Source: an uncultured Lachnospiraceae bacterium
GTDB lineage: Bacteria > Bacillota > Clostridia > Lachnospirales > Lachnospiraceae
Reading direction: 5' to 3'
DNA: 7,944 nt
Assembly: GCA_934352055.1 (NCBI GenBank)
Contig: CAKRJY010000026.1
Coordinates: 1 to 7,944 of the forward strand
Below the pieces are notes generated by a model. That model was not told the DNA's origin. It did not search any database and saw nothing but the letters and a program-made list of their open reading frames with translations. How positions within the stretch are numbered: position 1 is the first letter of the stretch; each line of letters opens with the position of its first letter. Of this stretch, positions 1 through 5,250 are shown in pieces. Both the position numbers and the translations under genes were made by a program.

Positions 1-120
1 GTGTATAACGGATGCTTGATAGAATCCAAGATTGCTGGTAGTTATGATATCCCTATGTTTACACTAACAGATAGAGATATTTTAACATCAGAAGAATATT
101 TTCAGATTTTTGGTGTTTGA
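1..120 (+). CDS. 3' end of an unidentified gene (partial)
   Basis: The first 39 codons of the window are open in frame 1 and end at a TGA (118-120). The peptide ends ...SEEYFQIFGV. The window begins with GTG, but no ribosome binding site can be seen, so I treat this as the C-terminus of a longer gene and not as a complete 39-aa gene. The reading looks coding, with ordinary amino-acid composition and no low complexity, and a terminator-like hairpin follows 22 nt after the stop. No family can be recognised from this fragment. It shares a YNG tripeptide with the end of the next gene, which is probably chance. Confidence 0.55.
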   Translation: MYNGCLIESKIAGSYDIPMFTLTDRDILTSEEYFQIFGV

Positions 121-142
121 GTTTATAAAAAACAGGACTTTT

Positions 143-174
143 GAAAGAGTTTCAGAGAGATCTGAGGCTCTTTC
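143..174 (+). terminator. 13-bp hairpin, likely intrinsic terminator
   Basis: The arms 143-155 (GAAAGAGTTTCAG) and 162-174 (CTGAGGCTCTTTC) pair over 13 bp with two G-T wobbles and a 6-nt loop (AGAGAT). A short T-rich tail, CTTTATG, follows, which is weaker than a classic U-run. It lies between the end of the upstream gene and the ribosome binding site of the gene at 196. The same arrangement recurs at 3436-3486. Termination is the simplest reading; an RNA-processing or leader structure is also possible. Confidence 0.6.
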
Positions 175-195
175 TTTATGTAAAGGAGAGGAACA

Positions 196-507
196 ATGCC
201 AATGACATGGAATGCAAAATTAAGAAAGATCATAGAGGATGGTCTTGGTGAGGGATTAAAACCCAAGGCAATTGCTGAAAAGCATGGGCTTAGAGTAGAG
301 GTTATCTACACTTATATTCATAGACATGGATTAGCCTATGGATATAAAGGATCAGAAATGAGAAAGAAAAAAGAGAATAAGAAAGAAAATACACCAGCAT
401 CCAAAAGAGAAATTCATTGTTGTCGATGCGGGTATGCACCAGAGCATCGTAACTGTGGGAAGTGCTGGTATTACTATATTTATAACGGATTTGTTAGGAG
501 AGATTAA
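196..507 (+). CDS. Small helix-turn-helix protein with C-terminal zinc knuckle
   Basis: This is a 103-aa protein starting at ATG 196, chosen because AAAGGAG (182-188) lies 7 nt upstream; an in-frame ATG at 202 is the alternative. Residues about 21-45 (LKPKAIAEKHGLRVEVIYTY) read as a helix-turn-helix, with the A-I-A-x-x-x-G-L pattern typical of phage DNA-binding proteins. A Lys-rich linker (55-70) leads to a cysteine cluster, C75, C76, C78, C87 and C90, which could bind one zinc ion. The tail 91-103 is aromatic and basic. The likely role is DNA or RNA binding, perhaps a regulator of the small-gene operon it leads; that role is inference. It is the first gene after a terminator hairpin, and its stop lies 1 nt before the next start. 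Confidence 0.85.
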   Translation: MPMTWNAKLRKIIEDGLGEGLKPKAIAEKHGLRVEVIYTYIHRHGLAYGYKGSEMRKKKENKKENTPASKREIHCCRCGYAPEHRNCGKCWYYYIYNGFVRRD

Positions 508-508
508 A

Positions 509-694
509 ATGTATTTTTTGTTACTTATAGTTTGGCTTATAGGATTCGTAAGATGTTGGGGAGTTATAAAAGATTCCAGCACACCATCGGGAGAAATTAC
601 TGATTATGTGATAGTTGCAATAGTGGCAGGTTTATGGCCGCTGTTGTTCGTTCTTACGTTGATTGATGTAATTATAAATGACGTGTTCAAATGA
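509..694 (+). CDS. Small two-span membrane protein
   Basis: This is a 61-aa protein. The frame is open further upstream, but ATG 509 is chosen because AGGAGAG (496-502) sits 6 nt before it and because upstream ATGs in this frame lie inside the preceding gene. Residues 2-19 (YFLLLIVWLIGFVRCWGV) and about 33-56 (YVIVAIVAGLWPLLFVLTLI) are hydrophobic and should span the membrane twice, joined by a polar turn (KDSSTPSGEITD). No family is recognised. A membrane protein of this size could be a phage accessory or host-modulating protein. Nothing links it specifically to holins, since there is no lysin nearby. It begins 1 nt after the preceding stop, so it is probably co-transcribed. Confidence 0.75.
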   Translation: MYFLLLIVWLIGFVRCWGVIKDSSTPSGEITDYVIVAIVAGLWPLLFVLTLIDVIINDVFK

Positions 695-709
695 CAGAAA
701 GGGACAGAA

Positions 710-934
710 ATGATGATTAAAATTGTATTAATAATGTGGGTGTTAGATTTTATAAATACATGGATTGCGAGGTTATATGTCAAAGGAAGTTCATTAGAAG
801 ATCAAGCTCGTATCGCATTTAAACTATATACAAAAACAGAATCGACCTGGTTCACTGCTGTTGGACTTTTTAAAGCAGCCAAATGGGTTATTAGTGTCAT
901 TATAGTTATATGGCTGATTATCGAATATTTATAG
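710..934 (+). CDS. Small two-span membrane protein
   Basis: This is a 74-aa protein starting at ATG 710 (an adjacent ATG at 713 is equally possible), with a modest GAAAGGGA ribosome binding site (697-704). The N-terminal segment 2-17 (MIKIVLIMWVLDFINT) and the C-terminal segment about 53-73 (FKAAKWVISVIIVIWLIIEYL) are hydrophobic. Between them is a charged region, YVKGSSLEDQARIAFKLYTK. It may sit in the membrane as a hairpin. It follows the other small membrane protein by 15 nt and may act with it, but this is only inferred from position. No family is recognised. Confidence 0.7.
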   Translation: MMIKIVLIMWVLDFINTWIARLYVKGSSLEDQARIAFKLYTKTESTWFTAVGLFKAAKWVISVIIVIWLIIEYL

Positions 935-946
935 GGGGTTAATGTA

Positions 947-1300
947 ATGGGATTAGCATTTAAATGTGACAGATGTGGAGAGTATTATGACCAGCCTGTG
1001 TACGATAAAGGAAGAGTCATTGTTGAATGTACCGTAGATAAATATGGTACTATTGATCGGCATGAAACAGAGACGCTATTGTGCTCCAAGTGTATGGAAG
1101 CATTTAAAAAATTCAAAACCGATTTAGAGATAGAATATAGACCGACAGTGAATGAAATTCTAACCGAGGTTGAGCAAATGGCAATTTCTGAGCGGTTGTC
1201 GCTTGGTAAAGCCATGGCATTTAAAGAGATTTTGCCGAGCGTATATCGGAGGGTACTTGTAGAAAAGAGAAATAAGGAGGTAAATTATCATGAAAAATAA
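947..1300 (+). CDS. Zinc-ribbon protein of unknown function
   Basis: This is a 117-aa protein. ATG 947 follows AGGGGGT (933-939) by 7 nt. Residues C7-x2-C10 and C46-x2-C49 form a probable four-cysteine zinc ribbon: the first knuckle is FKCDRCGEYY and the second LLCSKCMEAF, separated by a beta-rich stretch. This layout is common in small phage proteins that resemble the host's own short zinc-ribbon proteins. The remaining residues 50-117 look helical and charged. The gene overlaps the next start by 11 nt, which suggests coupled translation. The function is unknown; nucleic-acid or protein binding is the usual role of such ribbons. Confidence 0.82.
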   Translation: MGLAFKCDRCGEYYDQPVYDKGRVIVECTVDKYGTIDRHETETLLCSKCMEAFKKFKTDLEIEYRPTVNEILTEVEQMAISERLSLGKAMAFKEILPSVYRRVLVEKRNKEVNYHEK

Positions 1301-1778
1301 AGAGAAATATATGGATAAGATTATGTTACGTGCGTGTGTGAGAAATTCGACATTTGGGGTCACAATTAATCAAGAAATTTTTACATGCTGCGGTAATAAT
1401 ATAGATGATTGTAAAAAATGTATTTTTAGTGGTAGTGGTGAGATATGTGAACAGTTACGGCGGCAGTGGCTTGAGGAAGAATGGTATGAGCTACCTCAGT
1501 TATCAAAAGAAGAAAAAACATTACTTGATATGTTACATCCAAGATGGATTGCTATGGCAAGGAATGCTGATAATTCCCTTTGTTTGTATGAGTTGCAGGA
1601 CGCTTATCGTTTAAAAAAAGTAGATGGTAATTGGGACTTAAATGATAATACCGATTGTTATGTTGGATTATTAAATTATTTGTTAGATGGTTCATATTTC
1701 CAAATGGTCAAATGGGAAGACAAGAAACCTTGGTTGATTTCAGATTTGAAAGCATTGAAAGTGAGGGATGATGTATGA
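1290..1778 (+). CDS. Phage-type Cys-rich protein of unknown function
   Basis: This is a 162-aa protein. ATG 1290 is preceded by a near-perfect AAGGAGG (1274-1280) inside the previous gene. Residues 33-53 hold C33, C34, C41, C44 and C53 (FTCCGNNIDDCKKCIF), a likely zinc or metal-binding knot. The second half (about 76-156) has the pattern LLDML...RWIAMARNADNSLCLYE...KWEDKKPWLISDL, which I recall as a recurring small protein of Firmicutes phages and prophages: a short beta-rich domain ending in a WED-x-P motif. No biochemical function is known to me. Its stop overlaps the next ATG by 4 nt (ATGA). Confidence 0.85.
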   Translation: MKNKEKYMDKIMLRACVRNSTFGVTINQEIFTCCGNNIDDCKKCIFSGSGEICEQLRRQWLEEEWYELPQLSKEEKTLLDMLHPRWIAMARNADNSLCLYELQDAYRLKKVDGNWDLNDNTDCYVGLLNYLLDGSYFQMVKWEDKKPWLISDLKALKVRDDV

Positions 1779-2029
1779 GAAAAACGTTAATCGTTATTGT
1801 GATACTTATATTCTGTATTAGTTGTTTAACCGGATGTGATTCTTCTGAATATTCGAGAGTTTTACAGGAAAATAAAAATGAAATGTCTATGTTTAGAAGA
1901 GTTGAACGAGCAGGTCAATGGGATATTGTATACGATACTGAAACTAAGGTTATGTATTCATCACACGGACGTGGCTTAATCCCTTTGTTCGAAGCTGATG
2001 GTTCATTGAAAAAGTGGAAAGGTCAATAG
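1775..2029 (+). CDS. Small lipoprotein with a DUF6440-like domain
   Basis: This is an 84-aa protein whose ATG overlaps the upstream TGA (ATGA, 1775-1778). The N-terminus is a lipoprotein signal: basic MRK, a hydrophobic stretch LIVIVILIFCIS, then the lipobox L18-T-G-C21, so mature protein would be anchored to the outer face of the membrane through Cys21. Residues about 38-80 (MFRRVERAGQWDIVYD...GLIPLFEADGSLKKW) match my memory of DUF6440, a short beta-rich domain common in phages (conserved W-x-I-x-x-D, then G-L-x-P-L). Export of this domain is less usual and could point to a role at the cell surface, such as superinfection exclusion; that is inference. No separate promoter is visible. Confidence 0.82.
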   Translation: MRKTLIVIVILIFCISCLTGCDSSEYSRVLQENKNEMSMFRRVERAGQWDIVYDTETKVMYSSHGRGLIPLFEADGSLKKWKGQ

Positions 2030-2060
2030 TGACTTGTGATCAGAAAAGGAGGAATACGTT

Positions 2061-2636
2061 ATGCACGAATCAAGCGATAAAATGGTAAATCATCCAGATC
2101 ATTATAAAGGAGCCATGGGAGTGGAAACAATGGACTTCATTCATGAAATCTGTAGAAACATTTACATAGGTGGTGAAATTTCAGAATGGACAAATTACGA
2201 ACAGTATATACTTGTCTTTGATCTCGGACAGGTGATTAAGTATATATGCCGGTATGAGAGAAAGAATGGTGCACAGGATATTGATAAAGCTATTTGGTAT
2301 ATGCAGGATTTTATGGATATTGCTTGGAAAGTTGAGAATAAAGAACTACCTAATCCAAAAAATATATCATATAATAACATTAATGATACAGTAGAAGAAT
2401 ATATCAGATCAGCAGAGGGAAAAACTGTATCACTGTGGCTGACAGCGCTGGTCGGACCACAGCCAGAAAACCCATTACCAGAATACATGCTGCGACGAGA
2501 TATTTTAGCACTATGCTGGATACTGAGTAAGGATTGTCGAGCACTTAGACCAGCTGTCTCTATACAGTATATGCTTAGATGTTTACATATTAATGTAAGG
2601 GAGAGGGAACGGGAGAATGCAGAGACAAGAAATTGA
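2061..2636 (+). CDS. DUF3310 protein (T7 gp1.7-like) with insertion and C-terminal extension
   Basis: This is a 191-aa protein. ATG 2061 follows AAAGGAGG (2045-2052) by 8 nt. The N-terminal N10-H-P-D-H-Y15, then E22-T-M-D25, and L55-G-Q-V-I-K-Y-I-C-R64 with D73-I-D-K-A-I-W-Y80 are the hallmarks of DUF3310, the family that includes the nucleotide kinase gp1.7 of phage T7. Two things are odd. About 20 extra residues (roughly 31-50) lie between the ETMDFI and LGQVIKYI motifs, and residues about 97-191 form an extension not typical of this usually short family (EEYIRSAEGKTVSLW...LPEYMLRRDILALCWIL). A role in phage nucleotide metabolism is plausible from the family but not shown for this form. The end overlaps the next gene by 20 nt. 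Confidence 0.88.
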   Translation: MHESSDKMVNHPDHYKGAMGVETMDFIHEICRNIYIGGEISEWTNYEQYILVFDLGQVIKYICRYERKNGAQDIDKAIWYMQDFMDIAWKVENKELPNPKNISYNNINDTVEEYIRSAEGKTVSLWLTALVGPQPENPLPEYMLRRDILALCWILSKDCRALRPAVSIQYMLRCLHINVRERERENAETRN

Positions 2637-2823
2637 CATAAAGGTAAACGGGTCTGGTGTAAAAGATCCAACAGCCAGCAAAGCAATCAATAAGGTAGAT
2701 AAAGAACAGGAGCGCTTTCATGCGTTCCTTAATTTATTGTTTACCTTTTGTGAACTGTCTGGGTATCACATTGAGGAACGAATTGTGGTAAAGGATTTGA
2801 AGACCGGGAGGGTGTGGAGATGA
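2617..2823 (+). CDS. Small phage protein of unknown function (DPTA motif)
   Basis: This is a 68-aa protein starting at ATG 2617, just after a GGGAGAGGGAACGGGAGA purine tract that supplies a ribosome binding site. It contains GSGVKDPTASKAINKVDKEQERF, followed by a helical stretch and a C-terminal beta-rich segment, IEERIVVKDLKTGRVWR. I recall similar short proteins in clostridial phages. The DPTA-x-KAI segment also occurs near the start of phage late-gene regulators of the RinA/ArpU type, but this protein is too short to call one. It overlaps its upstream neighbour by 20 nt and the next gene by 4 nt, so translation is probably coupled. Function unknown. Confidence 0.78.
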   Translation: MQRQEIDIKVNGSGVKDPTASKAINKVDKEQERFHAFLNLLFTFCELSGYHIEERIVVKDLKTGRVWR

Positions 2824-3113
2824 ATAAAGTAGGTGTATCTACTGCCACAGAATTATTTGCAATGACAGGGTTATATATCGTCAGACAGATGTATGCATGG
2901 GCTGATGAAAAAGGCATAGATATTGGTATCGAGACTAATATCAAAGGCAATAGTGCAATAATCCATATGCGAACAAAATACACTGGTAAAGAGATTATGA
3001 AAGTAGTTGGAATAGATATGCTCAAATATGCAGTAGATCCGGTGAAGTTTATGGAACAGATCTTGGATGAAATGCTGGAGAAGCTTAATAAGGAATCTAT
3101 AACTGCGCTATAA
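2820..3113 (+). CDS. Small protein of unknown function
   Basis: This is a 97-aa protein. I place the start at ATG 2820, which overlaps the previous stop as ATGA and has GGGAGGG (2807-2813) 6 nt upstream; a GTG at 2814 would add two residues. The protein has a helical N-terminus (TELFAMTGLYIVRQMYAWADEKG), a beta pair (IGIETNIKGNSAIIHMRTKYTGKEI) and an acidic, helical C-terminus (VKFMEQILDEMLEKL). No cysteines, signal peptide or known motif are visible. It belongs to the same overlapping gene chain as its two upstream neighbours. I do not recognise the family. Confidence 0.78.
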   Translation: MNKVGVSTATELFAMTGLYIVRQMYAWADEKGIDIGIETNIKGNSAIIHMRTKYTGKEIMKVVGIDMLKYAVDPVKFMEQILDEMLEKLNKESITAL

Positions 3114-3163
3114 AAACACTTCCTATTATGCAACAGAAATACATATTTTAGGAGGATAAAAAA

Positions 3164-3430
3164 ATGGATAATGGTTACATGCATCACGAGTATTATATGA
3201 AGGATATGTTCAAGACGGCAGTAAAAGTAGGAGCTGGATTAAAACTTGGTTGGTATTTAGCAAAATGTGTAATTGTAGCGGTAGATAGTATTAGTACAAT
3301 GTACATAAAAAAAATGGCAGGTGAGGGTGACAATTTAGCTAAAACATGCTGTGAATTAGTAGACATACAGTATACTACAAAGAGTGATTCGAAAGGCATT
3401 TCACACGGAATAGGATTTCATGTTGAATAG
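3164..3430 (+). CDS. Small protein of unknown function, possible membrane segment
   Basis: This is an 88-aa protein. ATG 3164 has an AGGAGG (3150-3155) 8 nt upstream, one of the best ribosome binding sites in the window. The first 15 residues are rich in His, Tyr and Met (MDNGYMHHEYYMKDMF). Residues about 22-44 (VGAGLKLGWYLAKCVIVAVDSI) are fairly hydrophobic but contain two lysines, so they may be a membrane-associated helix and not a clear span. The C-terminal third is polar. A 50-nt gap separates it from the gene before, and a hairpin terminator follows 5 nt after its stop, so it ends this transcription unit. Family not recognised. Confidence 0.72.
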   Translation: MDNGYMHHEYYMKDMFKTAVKVGAGLKLGWYLAKCVIVAVDSISTMYIKKMAGEGDNLAKTCCELVDIQYTTKSDSKGISHGIGFHVE

Positions 3431-3435
3431 TACAT

Positions 3436-3468
3436 AGAGACTTGGTTATATTTAGCTGAGTCTCTTTT
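3436..3468 (+). terminator. 12-bp hairpin with T-run, intrinsic terminator
   Basis: The arms 3436-3447 (AGAGACTTGGTT) and 3454-3465 (AGCTGAGTCTCT) pair over 12 bp with wobbles, with a 6-nt loop and a TTTT tract at 3465-3468. It starts 5 nt after the stop of the preceding gene. The following CTTTATGT and AAAGGAGA blocks match those after the hairpin at 143-174. Confidence 0.7.
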
Positions 3469-3492
3469 GCTTTATGTGAAAGGAGAAAACAC

Positions 3493-4155
3493 ATGGGTAA
3501 CAGAGCGATTATCAAAGGTAAAGGAACTAATATTGGTGTTTATGTTCACTGGAATGGCGGATATGATTCTGTTCGGGGATTTACTGAATATTGCAAGCTG
3601 AAGGGTTACAGGAGCCCTGAGGAAGACAGCTATGGTATTGCTCGATTATGTCAGGTTATTGGAAATTTCTTTGGTGGTACTACATCAGTTGGAATACAGC
3701 AGATGCCCGGCACCGAACGTATGAATATTAATAAAGCAAAGAAATATTGGGGCTTAGATAATGGCATATACGAAATAAAGAACTGGAACATTGTAGCACA
3801 CTGGGATGAATCTGGGATAATAAAAACAGAGGATGAAAGCCATGAGGGGTATGATCTGACTGATATGTTAATAGCCATTGACGAGCATATGCCGGTTTCT
3901 GAACAGCTTGGAAAAGATTATATTACTGCGGATATCGTTCCGGTGTCGGAACTTAGAATAGGAGATATGGTATATGACCTGAATTACAGCGGTAAAGTTC
4001 AAATATGTACCGTTATTGGTTTTGGCGAAAAGGACCAATGGTGTAATGGACATGCAGTTGAAGGAGTTCCGTATACTGACAAGTACGGTGGAACTGGTAA
4101 AAATATTAATGAATATTTATTGGATGAGTTTGTGAGGAAGGTGCGAGAGGAATGA
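3493..4155 (+). CDS. Conserved phage/mobile-element protein of unknown function
   Basis: This is a 220-aa protein. ATG 3493 has AAAGGAG (3479-3485) 7 nt upstream. The N-terminal 65 residues (MGNRAIIKGKGTNIGVYVHW, then GYDSVRGFTEYCKLKGYRSP and GIARLCQVIGNFFGG) belong, as far as I can recall, to a family frequent in phages and mobile elements of Lachnospiraceae and other Clostridia, usually listed as hypothetical. The middle (about 90-140) ends in YDLTDMLIAIDEHMPVSEQL. The last part has VSELRIGDMVYD, which resembles the start of a small SH3-like or beta-barrel fold, followed by a Gly-rich segment. No catalytic residues can be assigned. It heads a new unit after a terminator and overlaps the next gene by 4 nt. 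Confidence 0.88.
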   Translation: MGNRAIIKGKGTNIGVYVHWNGGYDSVRGFTEYCKLKGYRSPEEDSYGIARLCQVIGNFFGGTTSVGIQQMPGTERMNINKAKKYWGLDNGIYEIKNWNIVAHWDESGIIKTEDESHEGYDLTDMLIAIDEHMPVSEQLGKDYITADIVPVSELRIGDMVYDLNYSGKVQICTVIGFGEKDQWCNGHAVEGVPYTDKYGGTGKNINEYLLDEFVRKVREE

Positions 4156-4481
4156 TAAATAATTTAAAAGATGTATTGGCTTTATTTGGTGGACTCGTCA
4201 TAATTACATTATTTTTAAGTTTTCTCGTATTAACAGCTGTGAAAATACGTGATTTAATAGCAGAATACCGAGATACTAAAAAATACGAATACATAATAGC
4301 GCATCGATTCGATGATCCACCATTGGCTAAATGTTACTGCATTGATTGCCAGTATTGCTACGGTGAGCCTACTAGATCTGGGTCTGGTGTATATTGCAGT
4401 TTGTTTAACAGTGGAATAGTCATTCAAGATAATAGCTTCTGTTATAGAGCGATACCTAAAAGGAGGGTAAAGGAAAAATGA
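4152..4481 (+). CDS. Membrane-anchored Cys-rich protein
   Basis: This is a 109-aa protein whose ATG overlaps the upstream stop (ATGA, 4152-4155). GAGAGGA lies just before it. Residues about 8-30 (VLALFGGLVIITLFLSFLVLTAV) form one clear membrane span. A basic/acidic linker follows, then a cysteine-rich domain with C61, C63, C66, C69, C82 and C97 (KCYCIDCQYCY...YCSLF...DNSFCYRA). The CxxCxxC...C...D-x-FC-x-R-A pattern is common in small phage proteins and probably binds zinc; here it is joined to a membrane anchor, putting the domain next to the membrane, probably inside the cell given the positive residues after the helix. Function unknown. Confidence 0.83.
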   Translation: MINNLKDVLALFGGLVIITLFLSFLVLTAVKIRDLIAEYRDTKKYEYIIAHRFDDPPLAKCYCIDCQYCYGEPTRSGSGVYCSLFNSGIVIQDNSFCYRAIPKRRVKEK

Positions 4482-4519
4482 GTTATACGACCATTGCAAA
4501 TCAAAGAGCAACAAAATAG
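4478..4519 (+). CDS. Possible 13-codon ORF (MSYTTIANQRATK)
   Basis: An ATG at 4478 overlaps the preceding TGA as ATGA, and an AGGAGGG (4461-4467) lies 10 nt upstream, so translation initiation looks well supported. The frame ends at TAG (4517-4519) after 13 codons. Past the TAG the same frame stays open for 16 more codons to TGA, running through the 15-nt repeat. It may be a leader-type peptide, the remnant of a decayed gene, or chance. Its start signals are better than expected for noise, but its length gives no functional hint. Confidence 0.35.
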   Translation: MSYTTIANQRATK

Positions 4520-4528
4520 TCATATTTT

Positions 4529-4543
4529 CACGCGAAATTTACA
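4529..4543 (+). repeat. 15-nt direct repeat, copy A (CACGCGAAATTTACA)
   Basis: The sequence CACGCGAAATTTACA occurs here and, identically, at 5718-5732. In both places a T-x-TTATGA-x-GA block follows after five bases, and then a long terminator hairpin. The shared order outside coding sequence suggests a duplicated functional RNA or DNA element. What binds it is unknown. Confidence 0.6.
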
Positions 4544-4557
4544 AAGGCTATTATGAG

Positions 4558-4612
4558 GAAAATAGTGTGATTTTCTTGGGTAAAACCAGGATTTCACGCT
4601 ATTTTTCTTTGA
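4558..4612 (+). terminator. Long hairpin terminator after the 3493-4519 unit
   Basis: The outer arms 4559-4570 (AAAATAGTGTGA) and 4594-4605 (TCACGCTATTTT) pair over 12 bp with one wobble, extended by G4558-C4607 with a bulge. Inside, 4574-4579 pairs with 4586-4591 around a GTAAAA loop, so the whole forms a two-tier stem. The 3' side runs into T-rich sequence (TTTTTCTTTGATTTTT). It closes the transcription unit that begins at 3493. Confidence 0.72.
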
Positions 4613-4694
4613 TTTTTGGGCGGAAATCAGTCAGAAATGCTCAAAAATTTAGCATAAATTCATGTAAAAAATAAAGAAAAGGAGAAGAAAAATC

Positions 4695-4937
4695 ATGAAA
4701 AATGCAACAAAATTCAACAAAAAAGAGGTATTTATCGGAGCTGTTTCAGGGGCTATTGCAGCAGTAGCTGGGACTATTTTTAGTCATATTTTGACTAAAA
4801 AAGGAGCAAAAAATGACATTGAAATAGTAGAAAATGAGAATGAATTCAAACCTGATGAGAGCAAATATGTCAAGGGTTTTGATGCTTCAGCAGGTGAAGA
4901 TATGTCTGGAAACACGGTTGAATCTGAGGAAAATTAG
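4695..4937 (+). CDS. Small membrane protein with acidic tail
   Basis: This is an 80-aa protein. ATG 4695 has AAGGAG (4679-4684) 10 nt upstream. A basic N-terminus (MKNATKFNKKE) precedes one hydrophobic, Ala/Gly-rich helix (about 12-34, VFIGAVSGAIAAVAGTIFSHILT). The rest (KKGAKNDIEIVENENEF...) is polar and strongly acidic towards the end. The helix resembles the short anchors seen in YtxH-like and other small Firmicutes proteins, but no family can be assigned. It stands alone between a terminator at about 4612 and the 485-nt repeat region, so it probably has its own promoter within 4613-4680, where I cannot identify a convincing one. Confidence 0.75.
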   Translation: MKNATKFNKKEVFIGAVSGAIAAVAGTIFSHILTKKGAKNDIEIVENENEFKPDESKYVKGFDASAGEDMSGNTVESEEN

Positions 4938-5054
4938 ACGAGGAATTTTCGGTAAAATGGATCAGGAAAGATGCTGTGAAAATGAGGGGAGAATCGACGG
5001 AAAATGGCGGTTCGATAATCACAAAATTTTACTCATTTCCAAGCACCAAAATTC

Positions 5055-5185
5055 TGGTCAGTTCTCTCAGAAAAACTGGGCTTTGGGTCAGTTTTGGTCA
5101 TAAATAATTGACCAAATTATGTGTTCGAAAGTGCTTCTTGGTCAATTTTGGTCAGAAAAACTGGCCATTTGGTCAGTTTTGAAAA
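5055..5185. repeat. Imperfect tandem duplication, offset about 85 bp
   Basis: TCAGAAAAACTGG occurs at 5067-5079 and 5152-5164, and GGTCAGTTTTG at 5086-5096 and 5171-5181; both pairs are offset by exactly 85 nt. The flanking TGGTCA words at 5055 and 5139 are offset by 84, implying one small indel. The two units therefore cover roughly 5055-5100 and 5139-5185. The duplication explains part of the TGGTCA cluster but not the copies at 5236, 5313 and 5321. Confidence 0.65.
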
Positions 5186-5196
5186 TAAAACTGGCC
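5157..5196 (+). promoter_or_regulatory. Two mutually exclusive 10-bp hairpins
   Basis: AAAACTGGCC (5157-5166) pairs with GGTCAGTTTT (5171-5180) around an ATTT loop, with one wobble. The same GGTCAGTTTT can instead pair with AAAACTGGCC at 5187-5196 around a GAAAAT loop. Only one can form at a time, as in attenuator-type RNA switches. If the region is not transcribed, the same symmetry may just reflect paired protein-binding sites. Confidence 0.4.
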
Positions 5197-5201
5197 ACGA
5201 A

Positions 5202-5239
5202 AAAACCCAGTATTTATGCGGGTTTGCGGGTTTTCTGGT
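5202..5239 (+). terminator. AAAACCC/GGGTTTT hairpin, possible terminator
   Basis: AAAACCC (5202-5208) can pair with GGGTTTT (5228-5234), or AAACCC (5203-5208) with GGGTTT (5220-5225). A T-run ends the stem. The stem is short and the loop fairly long, so it is weaker than the terminators at 4558 and 5744. It could end transcripts running out of the gene at 4695. Confidence 0.35.
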
Positions 5240-5250
5240 CAGTTTCCCAG

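Noticed and set aside
509..934. Holin pair
   Set aside because: The two small membrane proteins have a holin-like size, but there is no endolysin or other lysis gene nearby, so the call is not supported.
2195..2686. 163-codon open frame on the minus strand
   Set aside because: It lies opposite the DUF3310 gene and the next gene, both with strong ribosome binding sites and recognisable motifs; the product is Ser/Leu/Cys-rich and typical of an antisense shadow.
2617..2823. RinA/ArpU-type late transcription regulator
   Set aside because: Only the short DPTAxKAI segment is similar; at 68 aa the protein lacks the C-terminal sigma-like HTH of those regulators.
2741..3187. 148-codon open frame on the minus strand
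   Set aside because: It crosses three well-supported + strand genes and one gap, and its product (Ile/Ser/Phe-rich) looks like an antisense shadow of AT-rich coding DNA.
4529..4570. TTTACA in the 15-nt repeat as a promoter -35 box
   Set aside because: No -10 box lies 16-18 nt downstream in either copy (AATAGT in one, AAAGGC in the other), and a terminator hairpin occupies that position.
4957..5103. 48-codon frame (MDQERCCENEGRIDG...) in the repeat region
   Set aside because: The nearest GAGG is 12 nt upstream of the ATG, which is too far, and the end of the frame is built from the TGGTCAG repeats; more likely non-coding.
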